Source of the DNA: Pseudoruegeria sp. HB172150
GTDB taxonomy: Bacteria; Pseudomonadota; Alphaproteobacteria; Rhodobacterales; Rhodobacteraceae
Direction: 5' to 3'
DNA length: 64,000 nt
Assembly (NCBI RefSeq): GCF_013184805.1
Contig: NZ_JAATNG010000006.1
Span: 186,001 to 250,000 of the forward strand
Shown here: positions 56,062-64,000 of the stretch, piece after piece
Numbering within the stretch: position 1 is the stretch's first letter
Layout: each line of letters starts with the position of its first letter
The notes under the pieces: generated by a model
Told to the model about the DNA's origin: nothing
What the model saw: only the letters and a program-made list of their open reading frames with translations
The model's database searches: none
Translations under genes and position numbers: made by a program

Positions 56062-58611
56062 CAGAAAATCGTCACCCTCAAGCCCTATGTGCACATCACG
56101 CCCTCGGCGCCGATCGATGTGCATACACATGGCGGGCGGGCGAAGTGCCTGCAGCGGTTGATCCGGTTGGGTCTGCCGGTACCTGAGACCGTCGCGCTGA
56201 GCTTTGAGACAGTGCACCGGATTGCCGGCGGGCAGATGCCAAACGTGGCGGGGATCCTGCACGAATTCGGCGCGGATGCTCTGCTTTCCGTTCGGCCCTC
56301 AAGTGAGGATCCGGACTGGGGCGGGCCCGGCGCCATCCTGAATATCGGAATGAACGACACTCGGCATGCCTGCCTGTGCGATACGTTGGGCGAGGCGGCT
56401 GCGACCGCGCTATATCTGCGGTTCATCCGGGCCTATGCGATCCATGTGGCGCGGCTAGATCCTGATATGTTCGAGATCGATGGCGTACCGGACGCGAAGG
56501 CGCTGAAGCAGGCGCTTCGCGATTATGAGGACGAGACGGACGAGCCCTTTCCGCAGGAACCGGCGCGGCAACTGGAAGAAGTGCTGCGCTCGATGGCGCG
56601 AGCGTGGGAGGGCACGACGGCGCGGCTTCTGAGGCAGGCGCGGGGCGCGCCGGCGGATGCCGGTCTGGGGCTGGTTGTGCAGCAGATGGCGCTGGGAGTC
56701 GGGCCGGAGGAATCCGGGTCCGGCGTGATGCAGTTTATCGATCCCGCGACCGGGCTGCCGCAGATCACAGGGCGCTACCGCAGCCAGAGCCAGGCGCGCG
56801 ATGCGCTTCGATCGGGCGAGGGCGCGCTATACCTGACGAAGGACAAGCGAGGAAAATCGCTAGAGGAACTGCTGCCGGATTGTTTCGAGGCGCTGATCCG
56901 GCATGGCGCGCTGTGCCGGGAAAAGCTGCGCGAGGAAATGCAGCTGGAATTCACGATTGAGGCCGGCAAGCTGAAGGTGATCGATGCGCTGCGCGTGCAA
57001 CGGTCGAGCCGGGCGGCAGTGCGGATCGCGGTGTCGCTGGCGGAAGACGGGATCATTCCTGAGAGCGAGGCGATCCTGCGGATTGCGCCACGGGCGTTGA
57101 CAGAGTTGCTGCACCCGCAGATCAATCCGTCCGCGAAACGCGACGTGGTAGCGCGCGGCATTGCCGCAAGCCCGGGCGCGGCGCGCGGGAAGATCGTGTT
57201 CAGCGCGACGGTGGCGCAGGCCAGCGCCTCGCGGGACGAGCCCTGCATCCTGTTGCGGCGCGAGACGACGCCGGAGGATATCCGGGGTATGCATGCGGCA
57301 GTCGGAATCCTTACCGAACGTGGCGGAATGACCAGCCACGCGGCGGTGATCGCGCGCGGGCTGGGCCTGCCTTGCGTTGTGGGCGCGTCGGAAGTGTCTA
57401 TCAGCAGCCGCAAGAAGACACTGACCACGCCGGACGGACGGGTGTTCAAGGAAGGCGACGAGATCACCATCGACGGCGGTACCGGACAGGTACTTGCAGG
57501 CTCGGTCGAGATGCTGGAGCCGGCGCTGGACGATGCTTTCCAGAAACTTCTCAGCTGGGCAGATGCGGTGCGCGATATCGGGATCCGGGCCAATGCGGAT
57601 TCGCCTGCCGAAGCGCGGCTGGCGCGCAGTTTCGAGGCACAGGGGATCGGGCTCTGCCGGACCGAGCATATGTTCTTCGAGGAAGACCGCCTGACGGTGA
57701 TGCGCGAAATGATCTTCGCCGACGCGCCGGAAGACCGGCAGGCGACGCTGGATCAGCTGTTGCCGATGCAGCGGCGCGATTTCGTCGAGTTGTTCGAGAT
57801 TATGCAGGGGCTGCCGGTTTGCATCCGTCTCTTCGACCCGCCCCTGCACGAATTCCTCCCCAGCGACCGGGATGCAATGCGCGGTCTCGCGGAGTCGCTG
57901 GACCTGCCCATCGCCAAGGTAACCCGGCGTGTCGAGCAACTGAGCGAATTTAACCCGATGCTTGGTATGCGGGGCGTGCGACTTGGGATCACTGTGCCTG
58001 AGATCTACGACATGCAGGCGCGTGCAATCTTCGAGGCGACGGTGGAAGCGAGCCGCCGTGGCGATCCGGTGGTTCCAGAGATCATGATCCCGTTGGTATC
58101 CGCCAACCGCGAGGTGGAACTGGTCAAGACTCGGATCGATGCCGTTGCGGCGGCGGTGCGCAACGAGAGAGGCGCTGATTTCGACTATCGGCTGGGCGTT
58201 ATGGCGGAAACGCCGCGGGCCTGCCTACGCGCGGATGAGATTGCGCAGCACTCGGCATTCATGTCCTTCGGGACAAATGATCTGACGCAGATGACCTACG
58301 GCCTGTCGCGCGACGATGCGGGACGATTTATGTCGGAATACGTGAACCAGGGGGTATTTCGGGAGGATCCGTTCCACGTGCTTGATACCGAGGGTGTTGG
58401 CGAGTTGCTTCAGCTTGGCGCTGGCCGGGCGCGGGCGACCGCGCCGGCGATCGTACTTTCAATTTGCGGCGAGCATGGCGGCAACACAGAGTCGATTTCC
58501 TTCTGCCGAGATGCAGGCTTCGACTATGTTTCCTGCTCGCCATTTCGTGTGCCTGTTGTGAGACTTGCGGCAGCACATCTTGCACTCACGCGACCGAAAG
58601 CCGGCAAGTGA
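56059..58611 (+). CDS. PPDK-like phosphotransferase with a diverged nucleotide-binding half
   Basis: 850 residues, near full pyruvate-phosphate-dikinase length. The swivelling phosphohistidine is intact (GGMTSHAAVIARGLGLPCVVG, His427). The PEP/pyruvate barrel is also intact, with LRADEIAQ, FMSFGTNDLTQM and Cys803 in SICGEHGG. The N-terminal ATP-grasp part is poor: GGKGANL reads GGRAKCL, VRSGAR reads VRPSSE, the EYLINAQGEDVVAG block reads RYRSQSQARDALRSG, and LQTR reads IDAL. It may not bind ATP. Classic PPDK activity is therefore doubtful; a PEP-using or phosphate-relay role is an alternative. It follows glyS after about 200 bases. Confidence 0.85.
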   Translation: MQKIVTLKPYVHITPSAPIDVHTHGGRAKCLQRLIRLGLPVPETVALSFETVHRIAGGQMPNVAGILHEFGADALLSVRPSSEDPDWGGPGAILNIGMNDTRHACLCDTLGEAAATALYLRFIRAYAIHVARLDPDMFEIDGVPDAKALKQALRDYEDETDEPFPQEPARQLEEVLRSMARAWEGTTARLLRQARGAPADAGLGLVVQQMALGVGPEESGSGVMQFIDPATGLPQITGRYRSQSQARDALRSGEGALYLTKDKRGKSLEELLPDCFEALIRHGALCREKLREEMQLEFTIEAGKLKVIDALRVQRSSRAAVRIAVSLAEDGIIPESEAILRIAPRALTELLHPQINPSAKRDVVARGIAASPGAARGKIVFSATVAQASASRDEPCILLRRETTPEDIRGMHAAVGILTERGGMTSHAAVIARGLGLPCVVGASEVSISSRKKTLTTPDGRVFKEGDEITIDGGTGQVLAGSVEMLEPALDDAFQKLLSWADAVRDIGIRANADSPAEARLARSFEAQGIGLCRTEHMFFEEDRLTVMREMIFADAPEDRQATLDQLLPMQRRDFVELFEIMQGLPVCIRLFDPPLHEFLPSDRDAMRGLAESLDLPIAKVTRRVEQLSEFNPMLGMRGVRLGITVPEIYDMQARAIFEATVEASRRGDPVVPEIMIPLVSANREVELVKTRIDAVAAAVRNERGADFDYRLGVMAETPRACLRADEIAQHSAFMSFGTNDLTQMTYGLSRDDAGRFMSEYVNQGVFREDPFHVLDTEGVGELLQLGAGRARATAPAIVLSICGEHGGNTESISFCRDAGFDYVSCSPFRVPVVRLAAAHLALTRPKAGK

Positions 58612-58640
58612 GATTAACCTGCTAACAGGACCTTCGCGTT

Positions 58641-58663
58641 AGGCTGCGCAAAAAGTGCAGCCT
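58641..58663 (+). terminator. Possible terminator hairpin after the PPDK-like gene
   Basis: AGGCTGC (58641-58647) and GCAGCCT (58657-58663) form a 7-bp stem with a 9-base loop, 29 bases after the stop. The following GAATCGCTTTTGCGTTT is only partly T-rich. Confidence 0.45.
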
Positions 58664-58805
58664 GAATCGCTTTTGCGTTTGCGTTTTCCCGCCGGTTTTA
58701 CCCGCCGTGAGCCCCCGGACTCGACTCGCAGCGCTCCGATCGGTTAGGGCCACGCGGTGATTTTGGTTTGAACCGGATAGCCGGGCCAGCCTGGGGGACA
58801 GATTG

Positions 58806-59444
58806 ATGGCTTTCATTCGCCTATGGCAGGCGGCAATTATTGTCGTCGCTGTGAGTTTTAGTACCGTCGCTGGAGCCGGCGAGGTGCTGAGCGAATCGAA
58901 TGATCCGAGCATTCAGATGGATGAACGCTTTGACGACACGCTGGGCCAGATTGTGGCGGGAACGGCGGCAGAAGCAGCGTCGTTGGCGACGGAATACACT
59001 ATGGCTTGGTTGGACACGATGCCGAGAGCCAACGGCGGCATTCAATGGGCATGCCTCGCGGAAGCATTGTATTTTGAGGCGCGTGGCGAAAGCGTGCGCG
59101 GCCAGTTCGCCGTGGGTGAGGTGATCTTGAACCGTGTCGAACGCCGGGAATTTCCCGACACCGTCTGCGGTGTCGTTCACCAGGGAACCGGGCGCCGCAA
59201 CCAATGCCAGTTCAGCTATTCCTGCGATGGTTTGGCAGAGGTCTTTGCTAACAAGGCTGCCTATGTGAGGGCCGGAAAGGTGGCGCGGGTGCTGATGGAC
59301 GGAGCAGCCAGAACCTTGACTGGCGGCGCGACCAATTTCCACACCCCCGCAGTCAGCCCGCGCTGGGCGCGCCGTTTCGAGCATACGGCGACCATCGGCC
59401 GGCACCTTTTCTACCGGATGCCGTTGAAAATCGCGTCGAACTGA
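58806..59444 (+). CDS. Secreted cell wall hydrolase, SleB/CwlJ type
   Basis: 212 residues. Signal peptide 1-24 (ending VAGAGE). The hydrolase_2 (SleB) domain spans about 82-205: CLAEALYFEARGESVRGQFAVGEVILNRV, with the likely catalytic Glu91 in YFEARGE, and CQFSYSCDGLAE. Cysteines at CGVV and CQFSYSC could form a disulfide. It opens a plus-strand group that continues with folB. In non-spore-formers such proteins trim peptidoglycan. Confidence 0.87.
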   Translation: MAFIRLWQAAIIVVAVSFSTVAGAGEVLSESNDPSIQMDERFDDTLGQIVAGTAAEAASLATEYTMAWLDTMPRANGGIQWACLAEALYFEARGESVRGQFAVGEVILNRVERREFPDTVCGVVHQGTGRRNQCQFSYSCDGLAEVFANKAAYVRAGKVARVLMDGAARTLTGGATNFHTPAVSPRWARRFEHTATIGRHLFYRMPLKIASN

Positions 59445-59521
59445 GCCGCGGCGCTTTCGGGTTCGCATCCAGTGCGGCCTGTGTTTAGGTAAGTCTCCTG
59501 AGGAACGGGAGGCCTGCCGAG

Positions 59522-60430
59522 ATGAGCAACGAAATTCACGACGCTTTTGCGCATCCAGAGGCGCGGGCGGCGTCCACCGCTGACCCAGGGATGCCCGACC
59601 GAATCTCGCTGCGCGACCATATCGTCGAGGCCGAGATCGGCGCGTTCCAGGCCGAGCGTGGCCGGACACAGAGGCTTTGTTTCAACATTGTCGTGGAGCT
59701 CACGCCGCCAACCGGGCCGGTCGATGATGATGTTGATCGCATCGTGAGCTATGACAGGGTGACCGAGGCGATCCATGGCGAGCTGGCAGCAGAGCGGCTG
59801 AATCTGCTGGAGACGTTGGCGGAGCGGATCGCCGAGCGAGTGCTAAATGAGCCGCGGGTTCGGCGGATTTTCGTTCGGGTCGAAAAGCTCGACCGGGGGC
59901 CGGGGGCATTAGGTGTCGAAATTGTACGGTCACGACGTGCCAGTGCACGAGCCGTGCCCGAGGGCGCGGCGGTGCCTCATCCCACCGTCATGTACTTGAC
60001 AAACCATTTTATCCGCGCGCCGGAATTGCCCAACATCATTGACGATTTCACCACCTCGGGTGAGCCGTTGATCATTTGCGTCGGCTTTCCGGAAGGGCCG
60101 CTGCCAGAAGCGGGATCGCGACTTCCGCAGCGGCGGGTCGACCTGCTGGCGATGGAGCAGAATGCTTGGATTCTGGCGAGTCGCGACAGTCGTTGTGTGG
60201 TGGTCGGAACACGGACCGAACTCGACTGGGCAATGAAGCACGGGCAAATCTGCGTCTGGGCGCCGTCGAAGATCGTGCTGGATGCGGTGGACGGGCCCCG
60301 TGCGGTCGATGGCCCATCGCTGGCCGCCTGGTTCGCGGCGCTGGTGGAGGCGCGTGAACTGGTCGTTTTAGGGACTGCTGCGCCGATTTCTGCCGCCGTT
60401 CCTGTGCGCGAGATGCTGACCAGCCGATAG
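59522..60430 (+). CDS. folB: Dihydroneopterin aldolase with an extra C-terminal domain
   Basis: 302 residues. Residues about 25-140 are the FolB fold (DRISLRDHIVEAEIGAFQAERGRTQRLCFNIVVEL, VSYDRVTEAIHGELAAERLNLLETLAERIAERVL, VRVEKLD). The remaining 150 residues (from about TVMYLTNHF to the end) form a second unnamed domain with no similarity I recognise, containing IICVGFPEGPL and WILASRDSRCVVVGTRTELDWAM. FolB alone is about 120 residues. folP follows after 40 bases, so this is a folate cluster. Confidence 0.85.
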   Translation: MSNEIHDAFAHPEARAASTADPGMPDRISLRDHIVEAEIGAFQAERGRTQRLCFNIVVELTPPTGPVDDDVDRIVSYDRVTEAIHGELAAERLNLLETLAERIAERVLNEPRVRRIFVRVEKLDRGPGALGVEIVRSRRASARAVPEGAAVPHPTVMYLTNHFIRAPELPNIIDDFTTSGEPLIICVGFPEGPLPEAGSRLPQRRVDLLAMEQNAWILASRDSRCVVVGTRTELDWAMKHGQICVWAPSKIVLDAVDGPRAVDGPSLAAWFAALVEARELVVLGTAAPISAAVPVREMLTSR

Positions 60431-60470
60431 GTCTTGTCCTTTCGGCCGTGCTCTTTCAAATCCTCTGGTC

Positions 60471-61484
60471 ATGAAGACCTACTATCGCCCGATCCCGATG
60501 ACCGATCCCGCGCGTCCGCGCAAGGCGCTGTCGCTGGCCGGAGGTTGGTGCTGGTTCGACCGGGTTGAGCGGATGACGCGCGACGAGGGCGAAGTGATCC
60601 CGGCGGATGATGCGCCGGCGAATGTGCTGGAGCGGCTGACGGCCGCACGCACTCCGCTCGCGGGCATCGGTTGGGAGGCTCCGCGAATGATGGGTATCCT
60701 GAACGTGACACCAGACAGTTTCTCCGATGGCGGGAAATTTCTGGACGTAGAAGCGGCGCTGGGTCAGGCGCGACGTTTGCGCGACGAAGGTGCCGACATC
60801 ATTGATATCGGAGGAGAATCTACGCGGCCCGGTGCGGCGGAAGTGGCGGTTCCAGAAGAGAACTCGCGGACAGAGCCGGTGATCGGCATTCTAGCGAATG
60901 AGATCGACATTCCAATCTCCATCGACACGCGCAAGTCCGTGGTGGCCAAGGCCGCGCTGCAGGCCGGGGCAACGCTTCTGAACGACGTGGCGGCCATGGA
61001 ATACGATCCCTGCATGGCGGCGCTCGCGGCGCAGAGCGGCGCGCCGATCTGCCTGATGCATAATGTGGGCGACCCGGCCACGATGCAAAACGACCCGCAC
61101 TACGACGACGTGCTTTTCGATGTCTATGACTACCTGGAGGCGCGGGTGGCCGCGGCAGAGGAAGCGGGAATTGCGCGGGGAAAAGTGATCCTAGATCCCG
61201 GTATCGGGTTCGGCAAGACACTCGAGCACAACCTGCAGCTATTACGGCATCTGAGCCTATTTCATTCGCTGGGTTGCGTGTTGCTGCTTGGGGCATCGCG
61301 CAAGCGGTTCATAGGAACGATCAGCAATGCGCCGGAAGCACAGGACCGGATGCCGGGATCAGTCGCGGTGGCGCTGGCCGGTGCGTTGCAGGGTGTGCAG
61401 ATTTTCAGAGTTCATGATATGAAGGCGACAAGACAGGCCCTTAGCCTGCAGGCCGCCGTTACAGGCGAGAGGTGGATTGCATGA
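60471..61484 (+). CDS. folP: Dihydropteroate synthase
   Basis: Makes dihydropteroate, the sulfonamide-target step of folate synthesis. 337 residues, longer than the usual 280 because of about 70 N-terminal residues that include [12 protein letters not shown]. Pterin and PABA motifs are complete: [15 protein letters not shown] (74-88), [31 protein letters not shown] and GASRKRFIG. It overlaps glmM by 4 bases (ATGA). Confidence 0.95.
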   Translation: MKTYYRPIPMTDPARPRKALSLAGGWCWFDRVERMTRDEGEVIPADDAPANVLERLTAARTPLAGIGWEAPRMMGILNVTPDSFSDGGKFLDVEAALGQARRLRDEGADIIDIGGESTRPGAAEVAVPEENSRTEPVIGILANEIDIPISIDTRKSVVAKAALQAGATLLNDVAAMEYDPCMAALAAQSGAPICLMHNVGDPATMQNDPHYDDVLFDVYDYLEARVAAAEEAGIARGKVILDPGIGFGKTLEHNLQLLRHLSLFHSLGCVLLLGASRKRFIGTISNAPEAQDRMPGSVAVALAGALQGVQIFRVHDMKATRQALSLQAAVTGERWIA

Positions 61485-62833
61485 GTAGGAAGATCTTCGG
61501 CACCGACGGGGTGCGCGGGCGGGCGAATACCTATCCGATGACTGTTGACTTGGCGATGCGGCTCGGCGCGGCGGCAGGACGCTATTTCCGTCGCGACGGC
61601 GAGAACCGACATCGGGTGGTGATTGGCAAGGACACTCGCCTGTCGGGCTACATGATCGAGAACGCGCTCACAGCGGGCTTAACCTCTACAGGCATGAATG
61701 TTTTGCTGCTCGGTCCGGTGCCGACACCGGCGGTGGGCCTGCTGACCCATTCGATGCGGGCGGATGTGGGGATCATGATCTCGGCTTCGCACAACCCGTC
61801 GCACGATAACGGGATCAAGCTTTTCGGGCCCGACGGGTACAAGTTGTCGGACGAGGCGGAAGCAGAGATTGAGACGATCCTCGAGGGTGGGATCGACTAT
61901 GCCCAGCCGCAGAACATCGGCCGCGCGCGGCGGATCGACGACGGGCGTCGCGGTTACATGGAATTCGCCAAGACGACCTTCCCGATGGGGCGCAAGCTGA
62001 ACGGGCTTAAAGTGGTGATCGACTGTGCCCACGGTGCGGCCTACCGCGCCGCGCCGGAAGTTCTATGGGAGCTCGGCGCCGAGGTCGTGGCAATTGGCAC
62101 CGCGCCGGACGGGTACAATATCAATGATGGTTGCGGGTCGACCGACACGGCACTAGCGGCAGAAACGATCCGCCGCGAAAAGGCGGATGTGGGCATCTGT
62201 CTCGATGGCGACGCGGACCGTGTGATGATACTCGACGAGAATGGCGAGGTGGCCGATGGCGATCAGGTCATGGCCCTGTTCGCGACTCGCTGGGCCGAAG
62301 CGCAACGGTTGCGCGGAAATACATTGGTCGCCACGGTGATGTCCAATCTTGGGCTGGAGCGCTACCTGCAGGGCAATCAGATCGCTTTAGAACGGACGCC
62401 GGTGGGCGACCGATATGTGGTGGAGAGGATGCGTGCCGGCGGCTGGAATCTGGGTGGCGAGCAATCCGGGCACATCGTGATGACGGATTATGCCACGACC
62501 GGCGACGGGCTGATCGCGGGGTTGCAATTTCTGGGTGCGATGGTGGAAACCGGGCAGCGGGCATCGGACCTTTCGGTCAGCTTCGAGAGGGTGCCGCAGT
62601 TGCTGAGAAATGTCCGCTATGCCGCAGGGACCGATCCTTTGTCGCTGCCGCCCGTTCGAAAGGCAATCACTGATGGTGAGGCACAGCTGAATGGAGCGGG
62701 GCGGCTGCTGATCCGGAAATCCGGAACCGAGCCGTTGATCCGGGTTATGGCCGAGGCCGAGGACGAAGCGCTGATGGCTCGGGTGGTTGACGAAATCGTG
62801 GCCGAAGTCGAAGCGGCGGGCATTCCTGCCTAA
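61481..62833 (+). CDS. glmM: Phosphoglucosamine mutase
   Basis: Converts glucosamine-6-phosphate to glucosamine-1-phosphate for UDP-GlcNAc and cell wall synthesis. 450 residues. The phosphoserine loop [17 protein letters not shown] has Ser103, the metal loop is LDGDADRVM, and the sugar loop reads GGEQSGHI. The ATG at 61481 overlaps the folP stop. folP-glmM is a common pair in proteobacteria. Confidence 0.95.
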   Translation: MSRKIFGTDGVRGRANTYPMTVDLAMRLGAAAGRYFRRDGENRHRVVIGKDTRLSGYMIENALTAGLTSTGMNVLLLGPVPTPAVGLLTHSMRADVGIMISASHNPSHDNGIKLFGPDGYKLSDEAEAEIETILEGGIDYAQPQNIGRARRIDDGRRGYMEFAKTTFPMGRKLNGLKVVIDCAHGAAYRAAPEVLWELGAEVVAIGTAPDGYNINDGCGSTDTALAAETIRREKADVGICLDGDADRVMILDENGEVADGDQVMALFATRWAEAQRLRGNTLVATVMSNLGLERYLQGNQIALERTPVGDRYVVERMRAGGWNLGGEQSGHIVMTDYATTGDGLIAGLQFLGAMVETGQRASDLSVSFERVPQLLRNVRYAAGTDPLSLPPVRKAITDGEAQLNGAGRLLIRKSGTEPLIRVMAEAEDEALMARVVDEIVAEVEAAGIPA

Positions 62834-62837
62834 GGCG

Positions 62838-63302
62838 TCAGCCGATGAAGCGGTAGATTTCGGTTCTCAACTCGCCTTCCGGAACGCTGCCGGGATCGTC
62901 CACGTAGATCTCCCACACGGGCATGGCCGCTTCGATTCCCTCTGTCTGCATGTGGTTCTGCAGAGTCTTATGTGTCTGGTTCAAAGTGGCGTATGGACCG
63001 ACATGGGTTGCCACCATTGCGTCGCCAGCAGGCAAAGTTCCGGTCTCGATCTCACCTTCCGGCTGATCTGCATCGCCCGGGGCGACAATCACACCTGACC
63101 GGAAGCGCAGCTTTTCGCGGGACATTTCGAGATATACCGTAATCGGCGTGCTCCCCGGGGCGATACCCTTGCCGGCGAGATGGTCGAAGACCTTTCTAAA
63201 GGCGTCGCCCATGGCTGCGGTGATGGTGGTTCCGTCGAAGTCAGTTTCGCAGTCGACGTAGTAGTAGGGCTGTGCGGGCAGCGTTTCGCGGCGGATGTCC
63301 AT
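62838..63302 (-). CDS. GyrI-like/effector-binding domain protein
   Basis: 154 residues from ATG 63302, placing MDIRRETLPAQPYYYVDCETDFDG at the N-terminus. The strand pattern with GDAFRKVFDHLAGKGIAPGSTPITVYLEM and the later GDAMVATHVGPYATLNQTHKTLQ matches the GyrI/SbmC and AraC effector-binding family, which binds small hydrophobic ligands. It converges with glmM (4 bases apart). Ligand unknown. Confidence 0.78.
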   Translation of the reverse strand: MDIRRETLPAQPYYYVDCETDFDGTTITAAMGDAFRKVFDHLAGKGIAPGSTPITVYLEMSREKLRFRSGVIVAPGDADQPEGEIETGTLPAGDAMVATHVGPYATLNQTHKTLQNHMQTEGIEAAMPVWEIYVDDPGSVPEGELRTEIYRFIG

Positions 63303-63671
63303 GGTTGGTCTCTTCGAGGCAATATGTGGCGCGGACATCGTAACATGGCCGAACGTTTCGCAGCACGTATTGGTCGGCCGAAAAACACTCATTTCCGACT
63401 GGACGGCACTGTCGTTCGATTCAACGGAGGAGGGGTCTGCGTTGCAATGGTCATAGCGCGCGGCGCGTTAGGCGGGCGGTATTGTCTTCTGCGATCTATT
63501 GAATGCCCACCATCGCTTAAAAAGCAGGCTGTTGGCAACGGTTGGTGGCACGTAAGCATCATTTCGGACAGGGAATGCTGCGGTGCAGCATTCGAAGCTG
63601 GATCGCGTGCCGATGCTACTCCAGCCTATTGGGAGGGGAGGGCAACTCCGGGTAGTCGAAGGAGCCCCGAT
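63303..63671. other. Divergent intergenic region with a hairpin
   Basis: 369 bases between the GyrI-like gene and a small plus-strand gene. GAATGCTGC (63573-63581) and GCAGCATTC (63585-63593) form a perfect 9-bp stem with a 3-base loop, about 80 bases before the small gene. A plus-strand frame is open through the whole region but its translation looks random. No RNA gene was recognised. Confidence 0.5.
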
Positions 63672-63866
63672 ATGTGTTTGACCACCGAAGCGCTGTTAAC
63701 TTTCTTGGCGCTTTTGCCGCAGGAGCGGATTGAAGTGTCGTCAGAACGGATCGTCATTCACGCCGAAGTTCGCGATGCGGTCTGGGAAGCGCGCGGCGAG
63801 GACTGGTGCACAAAAGCCCCGAAGATTGATGCGGCATTGCGCCTGAAGGCCGGCGAGAAGGCCTGA
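63672..63866 (+). CDS. Small hypothetical protein, 64 residues
   Basis: ATG 63672 is preceded by GGAG at 63661-63664, 7 bases away. The protein (MCLTTEALLTFLALLPQERI...VWEARGEDWC...) is weakly hydrophobic at the start and charged after; two cysteines. No family recognised. A strong hairpin lies just after the stop, which supports a real transcript end. Confidence 0.5.
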   Translation: MCLTTEALLTFLALLPQERIEVSSERIVIHAEVRDAVWEARGEDWCTKAPKIDAALRLKAGEKA

Positions 63867-63878
63867 TGTCTTGGAACT

Positions 63879-63910
63879 GTAAGGGCCCCGGCTGGTGCCG
63901 GGGCCCTTAC
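63879..63910. terminator. Strong 14-bp hairpin between convergent genes
   Basis: GTAAGGGCCCCGGC (63879-63892) and GCCGGGGCCCTTAC (63897-63910) pair perfectly around TGGT. There is no T-run on either side. It separates the 64-residue gene from the minus-strand gene whose stop is at 63927 and probably ends both transcripts. Confidence 0.65.
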
Positions 63911-63926
63911 CGTAGAGCCGATTGGC

Positions 63927-64000
63927 TTAGTTCTTTTCCTTGTCGACCATCTTGCCAGCCGAGATCCATGGCATCATGCCACGGAGCTTTTCGCCAACCT
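63927..64000 (-). CDS. 3' end of a minus-strand gene (23 residues visible)
   Basis: The frame entering from the right edge reads VGEKLRGMMPWISAGK, then MVDKEKN and a TAA stop at 63927-63929. The start lies outside the window. A strong hairpin just downstream fits a gene end. The family could not be identified from 23 residues. Confidence 0.55.
   Translation of the reverse strand, partial: VGEKLRGMMPWISAGKMVDKEKN

Noticed and set aside
63180-63866. 228-residue extension of the small gene at 63672
   Set aside because: The upstream part overlaps the GyrI-like gene in antisense and reads as random sequence; the internal ATG has the good ribosome site.

Overview
The window is chromosomal DNA, about two-thirds G+C over most of its length, from an alphaproteobacterium of the Rhodobacteraceae (Roseobacter group). 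Three things point there: the order nuoL-nuoM-nuoN-birA-coaX-rnj, the tatA-tatB-tatC-DUF815 block followed later by nlpD-pcm-surE, and several protein families typical of that family (DUF6446 before glyS, RTX/Hint proteins, a FolB with an extra C-terminal domain). No tRNA, rRNA, CRISPR array, transposase or phage gene was seen. All calls are from reading the sequence; none was checked against a database.

Layout. 1-6.7 kb: end of the complex I operon (nuoL partial, nuoM, nuoN) running into biotin ligase, type III pantothenate kinase and ribonuclease J in one tightly packed plus-strand unit. 6.7-16.7 kb: mixed small units: OsmC protein, PilZ protein, RhlE-type helicase, a 51-residue membrane protein, release factor 3, small secreted proteins, an atypical short-chain dehydrogenase, a FUSC-like membrane protein and an orphan ABC ATPase. 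16.7-18.6 kb: an animal-type haem peroxidase of lower G+C behind a very A+T-rich leader, the clearest sign of gene acquisition. 18.6-29.4 kb: a WYL regulator, the Tat export genes with a DUF815 ATPase, then an accessory stretch (MarR-regulated epimerase, large RTX-Hint protein), then nlpD, pcm and surE.

29.7-36.6 kb is a polyamine module. A five-gene minus-strand operon carries a PotFGHI-type ABC importer and a gamma-glutamylputrescine-synthetase-like enzyme, and a class III aminotransferase diverges from it. 37.7-43.8 kb is a homoprotocatechuate (3,4-dihydroxyphenylacetate) meta-cleavage operon: hpaR is divergent, followed by hpaF, hpaE, hpaD, a second and structurally unrelated ring-cleavage dioxygenase, hpaG and hpaH. 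43.9-48.0 kb holds a potassium cluster: KefF-like flavoprotein, KefC-like antiporter and TrkH.

48.1-58.6 kb: a DUF6064 membrane protein, a SPOR/peptidoglycan-binding protein with a dead trypsin-like domain, and the glycyl-tRNA synthetase genes glyQ and glyS separated by three other genes. glyS carries a low-G+C internal segment and is followed by a PPDK-like protein whose nucleotide-binding half looks decayed. 58.8-64 kb: a SleB-type cell wall hydrolase, folate genes (folB fusion, folP), glmM, a GyrI-like protein, a small unknown gene and the 3' end of a minus-strand gene.

Most interesting points: the two unrelated homoprotocatechuate dioxygenases in one operon, the PPDK-like protein, the pseudoprotease, the glyS insertion, the low-G+C peroxidase, a dispersed hairpin repeat present twice, and sharp palindromic operators in front of the two MarR-type regulator units.
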